Positions 21,324 through 30,090 of a stretch of 64,000 nucleotides of DNA are shown here, one piece after another. The notes under the pieces are model-generated. The model did no database searches. It was given only the letters and a program-made list of their open reading frames with translations, and was not told where the DNA came from. Made by a program: the position numbers and the translations under genes. Source of the stretch: Pseudomonas fragi (GTDB lineage: Bacteria; Pseudomonadota; Gammaproteobacteria; Pseudomonadales; Pseudomonadaceae); NCBI RefSeq assembly GCF_002269505.1, contig NZ_NQKQ01000004.1:2301-66300 (forward strand), written 5' to 3'. Numbering within the stretch: the stretch's first letter is position 1; every line of letters starts with the position of its first letter.

Positions 21324-22520
21324 GTGAAACCCTATCGTGTACTGGTCGTTGAGGATCATCCCTTTCAGCATGAGTACCTGCTGAATGTTTTCAATGAAGT
21401 GGGTGGCTTTACAGTTGACACCGTTTGGGACGGCGATGGTGCTTTGAAGTGCCTGGCGCGTAATGACTATGATCTGTTGCTTAGTGATTTGCTGATGCCC
21501 GGCATGGATGGCGTGCAATTGATCCAGAAAGTTGCCGCCCTGAAAAAACGACCGGCACTTGCACTGATGAGTGCCTCATCGCGTCGAATGTTGATCAGTG
21601 CCGGGCTGGCAGCGAAGAACCTGGGAATATGCGTGGTCGGTTTGATCTCCAAGCCGGTTGAATTCAATGCCGTGATGCGTTTGAAGGAGCGTATGGCAAT
21701 TTTTCGGCTCAATGGTGAAGTGGATCCTGCGCTGGCCATAGAGGTCGACCCGCGAAAAATCGAAATGGCGATGGGCAATGGCCAGATCCAGGCCTGGTTC
21801 CAGCCCAAGAAATCGCTGCGCAACGGCAACATTCTCAGCGCTGAAGCGCTGGTGCGCTGGGCCCACCCCGAAGTAGGCCTGTTATTGCCCAAAGACTTTC
21901 TGTCCATCCTCATTGCCCAGGGGTTGGAAGAGCGTCTGCTGTGGTTGATGCTGGAGCAAACCCTGGCAGCGCAAAGAAAATGGCGTGAGCAAGGCTGGGA
22001 TATCCCTGTATCCATCAACTTGCCGACGCATTTGCTGGATAACCATGATCTGGCCGACAGTTTGCGCGACTACGTCGTGGCGGATGGTGCAGAGCCGCGC
22101 AGTATTGTTTTTGAGTTAATGGAAAGCTCAACCACTGAGGAACTCAGCAATTACTACGCTGGCGCCTGTCGCTTGCGCATGATGGGGTTTGGTTTGGCTC
22201 AGGATGACTTCGGCAAGGGGTTCAGCTCCTATTTCAACCTGGTTTCCACTCCCTTCAGTGAGCTCAAAATAGACCGCTCGCTGGTGCATGGCTGCGTCGA
22301 AAATGAAAACCTGGCATCAGCACTGCGCAGTCTCGTGGAGTTAAGCCAGAAACTGGGCCTGACGGTGGTCGCTGAAGGCGTGGAGACACAGGCAGAGCTT
22401 GCCTTTCTGCGCAGCATCGAATGTGACCAGGCCCAGGGATTTCTGATTTGCGCCGCCGTATCGTGCACCGACTTTGAAACTCTTTTGCTCGAAGATAGCT
22501 CTAAGCCATCATGGGGATAG
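21324..22520 (+). CDS. Receiver-EAL response regulator, c-di-GMP phosphodiesterase (RocR/PvrR-like)
   Basis: 398 residues from GTG 21324, chosen because AAAGGAGG stands just before it; the frame extends upstream to 21255 without a site. N-terminal receiver with Asp55 (SDLLMPG), then an EAL domain. EAL begins at Glu174, with FELMES, QDDFGKGFSS, KIDRS, EGVET and QGF in order. The metal and catalytic residues I know of are kept, so it should hydrolyse c-di-GMP. In P. aeruginosa the equivalent RocR and PvrR lower fimbrial expression by opposing the RocA1/RcsB branch. It sits between the kinase and the DNA-binding regulators, as in those loci. Confidence 0.92.
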   Translation: MKPYRVLVVEDHPFQHEYLLNVFNEVGGFTVDTVWDGDGALKCLARNDYDLLLSDLLMPGMDGVQLIQKVAALKKRPALALMSASSRRMLISAGLAAKNLGICVVGLISKPVEFNAVMRLKERMAIFRLNGEVDPALAIEVDPRKIEMAMGNGQIQAWFQPKKSLRNGNILSAEALVRWAHPEVGLLLPKDFLSILIAQGLEERLLWLMLEQTLAAQRKWREQGWDIPVSINLPTHLLDNHDLADSLRDYVVADGAEPRSIVFELMESSTTEELSNYYAGACRLRMMGFGLAQDDFGKGFSSYFNLVSTPFSELKIDRSLVHGCVENENLASALRSLVELSQKLGLTVVAEGVETQAELAFLRSIECDQAQGFLICAAVSCTDFETLLLEDSSKPSWG

Positions 22521-22551
22521 CTTGAGTCATCACTGATGGGCACCCCCCCTG

Positions 22552-22575
22552 TGCAGGAGCGCATCAGTTCCTGCA
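22552..22575. other. Hairpin between the EAL gene and the first RcsB-like gene
   Basis: TGCAGGA, nine-base loop, TCCTGCA. It lies in the 89-base gap and is not followed by a T-run, so it may tune read-through or mRNA decay rather than end transcription. Confidence 0.4.
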
Positions 22576-22609
22576 GAGTCATGCGTGCCCTTTTTACTGG
22601 AGTCAGGCA

Positions 22610-23260
22610 ATGCGCGAGTTAAAGGTAGTGATTGCCGACGATCATCCAGTGGTGTTGCTGGGGCTTCGGGAAGTGATTCAACGTGATGAACGTTTCATTC
22701 TGGCAGGTGAGGCGCTGAGCTCTTCGCAATTGGTCGAGCAACTGGCGTTGCATCAGCCTGCTCTGGTGATCACCGATTTCAATATGCCTGGTGATGAAAC
22801 CTATGGCGACGGCTTGCAACTGATCGAGTATCTCAACGAACAATTTCCGGCAGTGAAGATCCTGGTGCTGACGATGGTGAGCAACCAGCTGATTATCTCG
22901 CGGTTGCTGGAAATGGGGGTGGCGGGGGTGATTGCCAAAAGCCATATCCGCGAAGAAATCGGCAAGGCGCTCAATGCCTTGGCCAATGATCGCCCCTACA
23001 ATGCGCCTGCCGTGCCCGCCACGTCTGTGTTGAGCAACCCCAAGGTCATCGACGAGCGTTTCTCCACGCTGTCGCCCCGCGAAGTTGAGGTTCTGCGCCT
23101 GGTTGTAGCGGGAAGCAGTGTGGGTGATATCGCCCGCCAGCTTCAACGTAGCGTCAAAACGGTCAGCACCCAGAAAGTGTCGGCAATGCGCAAGCTGGAG
23201 GTACTCAATGACCATGCCTTGATCACTTACTGCATCAAGGCCGATCCGTGGAACCTTTAG
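22610..23260 (+). CDS. LuxR/RcsB-family response regulator (RocA1-like), copy 1
   Basis: 216 residues: a receiver with the acidic pair DDHP and phospho-acceptor Asp56 (ITDFNMPG), then a LuxR-type helix-turn-helix (about 148-205, LSPREVEVLRLV onward with SVKTVSTQKVSAMRKL). GGAG stands before the ATG. It shares strong similarity with the next gene; the two are tandem paralogues. By analogy with RocA1 and RcsB it should switch on the fimbrial operon after receiving phosphate from the hybrid kinases. The promoters it binds are not known from sequence. Confidence 0.9.
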   Translation: MRELKVVIADDHPVVLLGLREVIQRDERFILAGEALSSSQLVEQLALHQPALVITDFNMPGDETYGDGLQLIEYLNEQFPAVKILVLTMVSNQLIISRLLEMGVAGVIAKSHIREEIGKALNALANDRPYNAPAVPATSVLSNPKVIDERFSTLSPREVEVLRLVVAGSSVGDIARQLQRSVKTVSTQKVSAMRKLEVLNDHALITYCIKADPWNL

Positions 23261-23279
23261 TCGCTGCCGACCCGGAGTC

Positions 23280-23933
23280 ATGCACGCCATGCCGCAAATG
23301 AAAGTTTTACTGGCTGACGATCACCCGATTGTATTGATGGGGGTACGCGAAATCATTGAGCGTGACCCGCGATTCAAGGTCGTGGGCGAGGCCATGAGTT
23401 CTTCGGAGTTGGTCGACAAGATTTCGCAACTGAACCCGGACGTGATCATCACGGACTACAACATGCCGGGAGACGAGCAGTACGGTGACGGTACCCGGCT
23501 GGTGGAGTATCTGCGACGACACTTTCCCGGGCCGCGCGTGCTGATCCTCACTGTGATCTCCAATCCGCAGGTGCTGAGCTGGTTGTATGAGTTGGGTATC
23601 AGCGGAGTTATTTCCAAGAGTGCAGGGCTTGAGCAAATTCTGGTGGCGCTGGATGCGTTTTACCGTGAGGGGCATTATCAGCAAGGCACCCCTGATGGTG
23701 CTCCGGGTGATGATGCAGATGGCATTTCGCAAATGCTCAGCCAGTTGACGGTCAAGGAGTTTGAAGTCTTGCGTCTGTTCGCAACAGGAGTGAGTGTGGG
23801 GGAGGTTGCGCAGAGCCTGAATCGCAGCATTAAAACCATCAGCACCCTGAAGATTTCGGCGATGCGCAAGCTGAATGTCGACAACGATCAGGCGCTGCTG
23901 ATCCTGTGCGTAAAGGCCAATCTGTTCGCCTGA
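23280..23933 (+). CDS. LuxR/RcsB-family response regulator (RocA1-like), copy 2
   Basis: About 214-217 residues. The start is one of ATG 23280, 23289 or 23298; 23289 fits the GGAG at 23272 best. Receiver with Asp56 counted from 23289 (ITDYNMPG), then a LuxR helix-turn-helix (LTVKEFEVLRLF, SIKTISTLKISAMRKL). A 25-residue Gly/Asp-rich linker separates the domains and is not in copy 1. Its stop faces the end of the fimbrial operon (23944), with only 10 bases between them, so the two transcripts converge almost back to back. Probably the second output of the local phosphorelay. Confidence 0.89.
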   Translation: MHAMPQMKVLLADDHPIVLMGVREIIERDPRFKVVGEAMSSSELVDKISQLNPDVIITDYNMPGDEQYGDGTRLVEYLRRHFPGPRVLILTVISNPQVLSWLYELGISGVISKSAGLEQILVALDAFYREGHYQQGTPDGAPGDDADGISQMLSQLTVKEFEVLRLFATGVSVGEVAQSLNRSIKTISTLKISAMRKLNVDNDQALLILCVKANLFA

Positions 23934-23943
23934 TTGGCCGGTG

Positions 23944-24462
23944 TTACAAGTAGGTCATTTCCATTAGCAGCGTAGAGCTGTAGCTACCGATAGCTGGCAG
24001 TTCTTGCTCTGTCTTTACTGGGCGTACCGAGAGTTGAAGCTTGAGCCGGGTGCCGTCAACCGGAAATATCAGTTGTTCGTCCAGCTTCAAATCCAGCACT
24101 TTCAACGTACCGGTCATGTCACTCAAGCGGGTTCTGAGCCCCAGCCTGTCGAGCGTTGTGCGCAGTGTATTACTGTCAAAAGAGCCATTTCCCGCACTGA
24201 AGCGCAGGTGTACTTGACTGCCCTTGATGCATTGGAAATCAAGGCTCACGTCAGTCCAGCCGGTGATGTCCGAATTCAGCGAATTAAGATTCGTCTTGGG
24301 AATATCAACATTCTGTGAGGTCGGGAAATTGGCCGTGCAGGGCGGTTTTATCAGCGTGCCGAGCACTTCAATCAGGGCGCCATCCTGTGCGCGGCTGGCC
24401 GAGCTGAACAGCAGCGCAGCGGTCGATAGCAGAGCCACCCACAGGCTTACTCTGGCGAACAT
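23944..24462 (-). CDS. Fimbrial minor subunit
   Basis: 172 residues from ATG 24462, where GAGG sits five bases upstream; a GTG at 24468 is in frame. A signal peptide (about 1-25, ending near SRAQ) is followed by a pilin-like domain with a Cys pair (PPCTANF and DFQC) and a C-terminal beta strand (SSTLLMEMTYL) for donor-strand exchange. Last gene of the fimbrial operon. Likely a minor or terminator subunit in the fimbria. Confidence 0.85.
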   Translation of the reverse strand: MFARVSLWVALLSTAALLFSSASRAQDGALIEVLGTLIKPPCTANFPTSQNVDIPKTNLNSLNSDITGWTDVSLDFQCIKGSQVHLRFSAGNGSFDSNTLRTTLDRLGLRTRLSDMTGTLKVLDLKLDEQLIFPVDGTRLKLQLSVRPVKTEQELPAIGSYSSTLLMEMTYL

Positions 24463-24469
24463 GGACACC

Positions 24470-24961
24470 TCACAGGTACTCGATACTTATGACCGCAGAG
24501 GTGCTGAATGCGCCCTCGGTCAGTACGCCCAAGGCAATCAACTTGGCTTTCAAGCTCAGGTCTACCGTACCGCTCTGGTTAGTCAGGTTGCGTTTGACTC
24601 CGGTAATGTTGGCGGCTGTGCTGTCGCTGTTCCAGAGCAGTGAATAGCCCAGATTGGCTTTGCCTGTTGACGCTTGGGTGGTTGAGCCCTGAATCGTGCG
24701 GGCTGCCAGAATGCTGACGGCCAGCACCGAGTTGGCCGGGCAGGTCATGGTGAGGGGGATGTCGATCAGCGCGGCATCGGCAACCTGGTCATAGCGCAGG
24801 CTGCCGAAGTTGGCGGTCAGCGTCTTGCTGCTCGTCAGGGTGCAGGGCGGACGTGTAAGGGTCCCGCTCAGGTTGATGGTCACGGTGTCAGTTACGGCGT
24901 TGGCGGCTGTGCTGAGCAGGCCCGCAAAAAGTGCAGCGGTCAGCGAGATGGATAATTTCAT
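24470..24961 (-). CDS. Fimbrial subunit
   Basis: 163 residues from ATG 24961 with AGGA upstream; the frame extends further but only through the neighbouring gene. Signal peptide ending at ANA, then the chaperone-usher pilin layout: Cys pair (RPPCTLTS and TMTCPAN) and a C-terminal donor strand (STSAVISIEYL). Second-last gene of the operon. Probably a minor or shaft subunit; its close likeness to the next gene suggests duplication. Confidence 0.86.
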   Translation of the reverse strand: MKLSISLTAALFAGLLSTAANAVTDTVTINLSGTLTRPPCTLTSSKTLTANFGSLRYDQVADAALIDIPLTMTCPANSVLAVSILAARTIQGSTTQASTGKANLGYSLLWNSDSTAANITGVKRNLTNQSGTVDLSLKAKLIALGVLTEGAFSTSAVISIEYL

Positions 24962-24981
24962 GGTCGAGTTCCTGTGCCTGA

Positions 24982-25905
24982 TCAGAGATAGGTGATGTTG
25001 AGGGTGTACTGACTGGAGAAATTTCCAGTGGGTGAAACGCTGGTATTCAGGCGTGGGCGGAAACCCAGGCGAATATTGTTGGCACCGTTTGTGAGCGCCA
25101 GCGTACGCGGGCTGTTGAAGGTCACTGCGGTGTTGTTGTCGGCCCACGTGGCGGCCATCGACAGGCCTGCCAGGGTCGTGGCTGAAACCCCCGGGCTGCC
25201 GCTGATGGCTGCCTGGGTAGGTACTAGCGTGGCGGTCGCTTGCGTACCGCGAGTGCAATTCATGGTGATATTGGCAATTTGCTGCGAGCTGGCGAAGTCA
25301 TTGCTGCTGAGTGTGCCGAAGGGCAGGTTGAGAGTTTTTGCCGAGCCCATCGAGCAGGCCGGCTGGATGACCCTGAAGCTGAGAATGACTGTCTGCAGGT
25401 AGTCGCCGTAAGCCTCATAACCCCGGATAGAGGTATCGGTGAGTGAAACGCTGACCATGTAGTTGCCGGGCGTAACGGGTGCCGTTCCTAGGAGCAGTAC
25501 ATTGTAGGAAAAGGTGTTGCCTACGAATAATTGAACGCAGCTTGAGGGCATGCATGTGCTGCTGGCAGTTCCTATAGGGAGCTCAGGCACCATCAAACCC
25601 GAGTTGGTATGGAACACTTGAACCTTGCTGCCTCTGCCCGCGTTGTAGAACTGGCTGTGCTGCAATGACGCGCCATAGGGATACCAACGGGTAACGCGGC
25701 AGTTGGCGGTCATGTTGGCGGTGTAGTTCGTTGAGGGCGAGATATCGCCAAGTTGAATAATGCCGGTAGTGCCTGTGGCCGTGCACGCGAGGTTGTTCTG
25801 AATCAACGCAAACGCCTGTGGGCTTGCCAGGCTGAGCAGGATGCAAAGCAGCAACAAGCTACCTTTCAAAAGGCTCAGGCGAGATGATTTGGAGGTTGAA
25901 TCACG
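24982..25905 (-). CDS. Two-domain fimbrial tip subunit or adhesin
   Basis: 307 residues from ATG 25905, with AAAGGA upstream; it overlaps the usher stop. Signal peptide to about residue 34 (SPQAFA). The N-terminal domain (about 35-185) has several Cys (LACTATG, ANCRVTR, TCMPSSC) and no pilin pattern. The C-terminal domain (about 190-307) is a pilin domain with IQPACS and MNCTRG Cys and the ending SSQYTLNITYL. A lectin-like front and a pilin back is how FimH-type tip adhesins are built. The receptor cannot be predicted. Confidence 0.82.
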   Translation of the reverse strand, partial: RDSTSKSSRLSLLKGSLLLLCILLSLASPQAFALIQNNLACTATGTTGIIQLGDISPSTNYTANMTANCRVTRWYPYGASLQHSQFYNAGRGSKVQVFHTNSGLMVPELPIGTASSTCMPSSCVQLFVGNTFSYNVLLLGTAPVTPGNYMVSVSLTDTSIRGYEAYGDYLQTVILSFRVIQPACSMGSAKTLNLPFGTLSSNDFASSQQIANITMNCTRGTQATATLVPTQAAISGSPGVSATTLAGLSMAATWADNNTAVTFNSPRTLALTNGANNIRLGFRPRLNTSVSPTGNFSSQYTLNITYL

Positions 25906-28522
25906 CATCGGGAGTCCTTTGGGTGTCTGTCGGTTTGGCATCGCAACTGACGTGCAGTTGACCGATGCCCGTCTCTGACAGGTTGTAGTTATTGAGATCC
26001 AGGTCTTTGGCGCACCACGGCTGGCCGTTGACGTTGATCTGCAGTCGCGCCTTGTCGGGCACGCCGGTCATAAATACCCGGCCCTTGTCGGCAACCATCG
26101 CGGTGCTCAGCAAGGTACCGTTGAGGTCATAAAGCTGCGCTTCGGCGGCAAAAGGGGCTGGTTTGCCATTGCTTGCACTGACGCTGACCAGCAGGCGGCG
26201 GCCGTTATGGGTCTCGAAATTGGCCATTACAAAGGCACCACGGTTAGGGGTGACTTCCTGTACCAGATTGGCGATATCGGTGTTGTCCGAGAGCGAGTCG
26301 GTGTTGAGCGATACCTTGTTTTTCCGGTACGGCTGGGCCGAAGGGATAATCGTGTAGCCGCTGCTGTTGGTCTTGATCCCGCTTTTGGTCAGTACGCCCA
26401 CATCGGCGGCACCGGGGGTGGCGACGATGATGTTGGTCTCGCCCAATGGCTGGGTGAACATTACGGTGTTGCGTATGGCTACCACCGCACCTTCCACGCC
26501 GTAGTCCATCTGGCGGGTGTTTTGATCCTTGTTGTATGACCCGTGCCAGATGGCATTGGCCGCGTTGTAACGGGCGGCCACCGAGCCACCGAGCACGCGA
26601 TCGTCATCGCTGACTTGCTGGTTGACGCCCAGGTTGTAAGACAGGGCATCGTCCTTGAGCTGCGAGCCGCTGAACGTGGCGTTGCGGCTGGCATTACCAG
26701 CCGAGTCCTGGTTGGTGCTCAAACCTATCCGGCTGCTGCTGCCCGGGTTACCCAGCGGCAGGCTGACACTCAGCGAAACGCTGCGAATGTCATCCCCGGT
26801 TCCGCTGTTCTGGGCCAGGCCCAGATTGTAAGAGGCGCTGCCAACACTGAAGCTGTAGCCCAATTGAACGGACGTATTGCTCTTGGCCCGGTTCCAGTAA
26901 TCGGTTTTGGTCAGGTTGGCGTACATGCCGCCATAGGTGCCAAATTGTTGCGACACATTGGCGGTAAAGCTGCTTTTCATGTGGCCGGTCAAATACGGCG
27001 AAAACGTCGCACTGCTGAACTGCATTTCATCCGTATAGGGGGCGAGCGAGTTGTTGGAGCGTGCGTTGATCGCTTCGTTAAAGCTGTAGTAACCGCTGGT
27101 GGAGTAGCGATAGCCGATCAGGCTGAAACTGGTGTCGGTCAGGTCGATGGACTTGGAGTAGCGAAAGCGATAGGACTGCCCGCTCATGGTTTTGGCATCG
27201 GTGCCCATGTCGTCGCTGATGGCATGGGTCACGTCCAGTGAAATGGCGCCAAAGCCCGCAAAGTCGTGGGCAAAACCCAGCAGCGCCGATTTGTATTGTT
27301 CGCTGACGATACTGCCGCCAAACAGCGTGGTGCCTTCGGTCAGCCCGCGGCGATAGGTGCCTTGGACAAAACCTGGTTTTGGCGTGTTCTGTGCGCCGTC
27401 GGCAGGGCGATACTGGCCTGCGGTCACTGCGTAGCTTTGCTGGCCTTCACGCAGCATGTACGGTACCGACGAGAACGACTGGATGTACACCTGGCGCTCG
27501 CCGTTGGGGCCCTCGATGGTGACTTCGATATCGCCGTTGCCGGAGGTCGAGTACAGGTCCTTGAGCGCGAACGGGCCTGACGGAACCCACTGCTCGCTGA
27601 TCACGTAACCACGCTGGCGCAACGTCACCAGCGAGCGGCCATTGGCAACTCCACGCACTACGGGTGCAAAGTTGCGCGCGTCATCGGGCAGCATGTCCAG
27701 ATCAGAGGCAATGCCCACGCCACGGTAAGAAATGGTGTCAAACAAATCACTGTCGGTCGCGCTTTCACCCACCGTGGCGATAGCCATCAGTTTACCCAGG
27801 TCACGCTGTACGTAAGTGTCTACGGACTTCCAGTCACCATCGACGTGAGTGCTTTTTTGCCAGGTGGAGAAATTGCGAAAGCGCCAGGCGCCGCTATTGA
27901 ATCCGCTGTGCATACTACCGAACTGGGATTGGCGGCTGCCGAACTGGTTCTCGTAGTTACTGCCGGAAAAACTGTAGTTGGCAAAGGCTACCTGTTCTCC
28001 GTCGTTCCAGGTTTTGCGCCGGGTCTCGAATGGAACGCTGCCAATGTACGCCTGGGGAACTTGCAGGTTCAGTTGTTGCTTGTTGAAGTCGTAGTCATAG
28101 GTGACACCCGTAAGGTCACGGTTGAAGTACACGCAATTGTCAGTACTGATGTCTGCGTTTTTCAGACGAGCCGGATCAATGCCCAAATCCGTCAGGCCTT
28201 GAAGACTGAAGCAGGGGAACAGCCCGTTGGGGGTCGAAATCTGGCTCGCTGTCTCGCGAATAAAATGCAGGTCGCGTTGCTCAACAAGCCGGTCATCGAC
28301 TGACAAGTCAACCCGGTAAATGCCAGGCAGCTGCCCCTGGCTCAAGGCTTTTACTTGCTCGGCCACTTCGCTCGAAGCATTGCCGCCGCCAATTTCCAGA
28401 AAGGAAGAATCGAAGCTGTAATCAGCATGGACTACGTTCGATGTCAGACCGGCAGCGCCGAGGGTGACGATGCTCCAACACTTTATTCTGCGCGCGAAAG
28501 CGCACATGCGCGGTCGCAGCAT
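25901..28522 (-). CDS. Fimbrial outer-membrane usher
   Basis: 873 residues with signal peptide (about 1-33) and the PapC/FimD layout: N-terminal chaperone-binding domain, a 24-strand barrel with a plug, and C-terminal domains containing RGAFVMANFETHNGRRLLV near 775. AAGGA lies eight bases before the ATG. The usher takes chaperone-subunit complexes and assembles the fimbria through the outer membrane. It is third in the operon (subunit, chaperone, usher, tip, two subunits), the order seen in P. aeruginosa cup clusters. Confidence 0.95.
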   Translation of the reverse strand: MLRPRMCAFARRIKCWSIVTLGAAGLTSNVVHADYSFDSSFLEIGGGNASSEVAEQVKALSQGQLPGIYRVDLSVDDRLVEQRDLHFIRETASQISTPNGLFPCFSLQGLTDLGIDPARLKNADISTDNCVYFNRDLTGVTYDYDFNKQQLNLQVPQAYIGSVPFETRRKTWNDGEQVAFANYSFSGSNYENQFGSRQSQFGSMHSGFNSGAWRFRNFSTWQKSTHVDGDWKSVDTYVQRDLGKLMAIATVGESATDSDLFDTISYRGVGIASDLDMLPDDARNFAPVVRGVANGRSLVTLRQRGYVISEQWVPSGPFALKDLYSTSGNGDIEVTIEGPNGERQVYIQSFSSVPYMLREGQQSYAVTAGQYRPADGAQNTPKPGFVQGTYRRGLTEGTTLFGGSIVSEQYKSALLGFAHDFAGFGAISLDVTHAISDDMGTDAKTMSGQSYRFRYSKSIDLTDTSFSLIGYRYSTSGYYSFNEAINARSNNSLAPYTDEMQFSSATFSPYLTGHMKSSFTANVSQQFGTYGGMYANLTKTDYWNRAKSNTSVQLGYSFSVGSASYNLGLAQNSGTGDDIRSVSLSVSLPLGNPGSSSRIGLSTNQDSAGNASRNATFSGSQLKDDALSYNLGVNQQVSDDDRVLGGSVAARYNAANAIWHGSYNKDQNTRQMDYGVEGAVVAIRNTVMFTQPLGETNIIVATPGAADVGVLTKSGIKTNSSGYTIIPSAQPYRKNKVSLNTDSLSDNTDIANLVQEVTPNRGAFVMANFETHNGRRLLVSVSASNGKPAPFAAEAQLYDLNGTLLSTAMVADKGRVFMTGVPDKARLQINVNGQPWCAKDLDLNNYNLSETGIGQLHVSCDAKPTDTQRTPDA

Positions 28523-28557
28523 GAGGGAGTCCTTCCAGTCGGCGAATTATTCAGTCA

Positions 28558-29256
28558 TCAATGCGGGGTAACGGGAGCTGCCTTGACCGTGCTGCCGTAT
28601 TCGTTGATGTAGCTGAGGACCAGCGTGTCGCTGTTCTTGACGGCAGTGCCGGTGGTTACCGTGCTGCCCGGCTTGATCACTTCGGGTATGTCTTTGCTGG
28701 CGGTGTTGTTGACCAACAGTTCACTGACCACAACGTTGAAGCCCGACGGGTTATGCACCGTCAGTTTTCCACCTTGCGTACCCCACTGAAGTTTTTCTAC
28801 CGCTTCGGGTAAAGTGCCTTTCAAGTTGGCTGGGCGATAAAACAGTTTGATCGTGGTCTTGAGTGCGATTTGCAGCACGTTTTGATTACGCTGCTCTTCA
28901 CTCTTGGCCGGGATGGCTTTGACATTGAGCAGAAACAGACTTTCTTTATCACTGGGCAGGTTCTGCGCATTGGTGGCAATCACCCGCAAAATGTTCTGGC
29001 CCTTGGCGTCCAGGCGAAACAGGGGTGGCGTGACAATAAATTCGTCCGCGCTTGCATCGCGATTGTCGAACGGGCTGACCCATGACTGAACCAGATAGGG
29101 CACGCCATCATCGCCCGAGTTTGAAAGTACCAGGTTGGCTTCCTTCTCCTTGCTTTGATACACAACGCGCGTGGAGCCCACGTTGACGCCTGCCTGAACC
29201 TGAGGCAGCCAGAAGCCTGCTGCCAGAGCCAAAAAGGCTGCAACTTTTAAACGCAT
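28558..29256 (-). CDS. Periplasmic fimbrial chaperone
   Basis: 232 residues with signal peptide (about 1-22, ending VQA). It has the PapD-type double immunoglobulin fold. The edge strand motif RVVYQSKEKEANLVLSN is near residue 30, and the inter-domain hallmark QNILRVIATNAQNLPSDKES is near 92. A conserved FYRP follows near 135. It folds subunits by lending a beta strand and hands them to the usher. It lies between the major subunit and usher genes, after a hairpin at 29281. Confidence 0.95.
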   Translation of the reverse strand: MRLKVAAFLALAAGFWLPQVQAGVNVGSTRVVYQSKEKEANLVLSNSGDDGVPYLVQSWVSPFDNRDASADEFIVTPPLFRLDAKGQNILRVIATNAQNLPSDKESLFLLNVKAIPAKSEEQRNQNVLQIALKTTIKLFYRPANLKGTLPEAVEKLQWGTQGGKLTVHNPSGFNVVVSELLVNNTASKDIPEVIKPGSTVTTGTAVKNSDTLVLSYINEYGSTVKAAPVTPH

Positions 29257-29280
29257 GAAGGTGTCCTCTAGTTAACGTCA

Positions 29281-29304
29281 GAGCTCGCGATTAGCCGCGA
29301 GCTC
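29281..29304. other. Hairpin between the fimbrial subunit gene and the chaperone gene
   Basis: A perfect nine-base stem GAGCTCGCG/CGCGAGCTC starts 19 bases after the first subunit's stop and has no T-run. A processing or stabilising hairpin here would let the major subunit be made in excess over chaperone and usher. Confidence 0.6.
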
Positions 29305-29322
29305 CCTCGTTAAAAACATGAA

Positions 29323-29904
29323 TTACTTGTAGGTAACGTCGAAGCTGGCCAATGCATTGACTTTACCGGTACCAATACCGCGTGCACCCGGGGTGTCGCC
29401 CGAAGCCTCGGTGTCGGCAACCAGACGTACATAAGACGCGGTGAAGTCAAAAGTGTTGGACTGTGGACGCAGTACGTAATCGTTGCTGGCAGTGTTCAAT
29501 GCCAGTTTGTTACCTGTACGGGCATCATTGATCTGGATACCGACGCCGCTCACCTGGTTTTCACCGGTCATGCCCAGCACGGTTGCATCGGTGCCGGACT
29601 GCTGGCCGCTGAACTTGATGGACGCGTTTTTCAGGGTTGAACCGCTGCAGTTTTCCAGTGAGATCGAAAACGGCGTGGCGCCTGAAGTAGCGACAGCCCC
29701 GACTGTGTTCGGGAAGTCGGCAATGCGAACCTGGCCCATATCAACGGATTTTTTCACGCTTTCGCTGTTGATGGTGCAAGCGTTGTCGTTGATGGTGCCG
29801 GTGAATTCAACCTGGCCATCAGCTGCTTGCGCGGTAGCGGCAGCCATGACGATCAGTAGCGAAGAACCACAAAGCGCAGTGTATTTACCGAATTTTTGAA
29901 ACAT
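29323..29904 (-). CDS. Major fimbrial subunit
   Basis: 193 residues: signal peptide (about 1-27, TAQA), then a pilin domain with the Cys pair NDNACTI and LENCSG and a C-terminal donor strand (VNALASFDVTYK). First gene of the operon and followed by a hairpin, both usual for the main shaft subunit. AGAGG before the ATG. The promoter lies in the 186-base gap shared with the divergent kinase gene. Related to the CupA1/CupC1 type of subunit. Confidence 0.92.
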   Translation of the reverse strand: MFQKFGKYTALCGSSLLIVMAAATAQAADGQVEFTGTINDNACTINSESVKKSVDMGQVRIADFPNTVGAVATSGATPFSISLENCSGSTLKNASIKFSGQQSGTDATVLGMTGENQVSGVGIQINDARTGNKLALNTASNDYVLRPQSNTFDFTASYVRLVADTEASGDTPGARGIGTGKVNALASFDVTYK

Positions 29905-30090
29905 GTGAGATGACCTCTACAGACGAGTGATGTGTGTTACCCATTTTTATTGCCCCCTCCTGTTCACGGCTTGCCGCAGCAGGTGTTACACAGGATGCAA
30001 TTAGAAGAGGCTGAACCCCATCAGACGATTCCTGTTCTGGCTGTCTCTGTATCCTTGACCCGCAAAGTTCCTGCTAGAGCGGCAATAACC

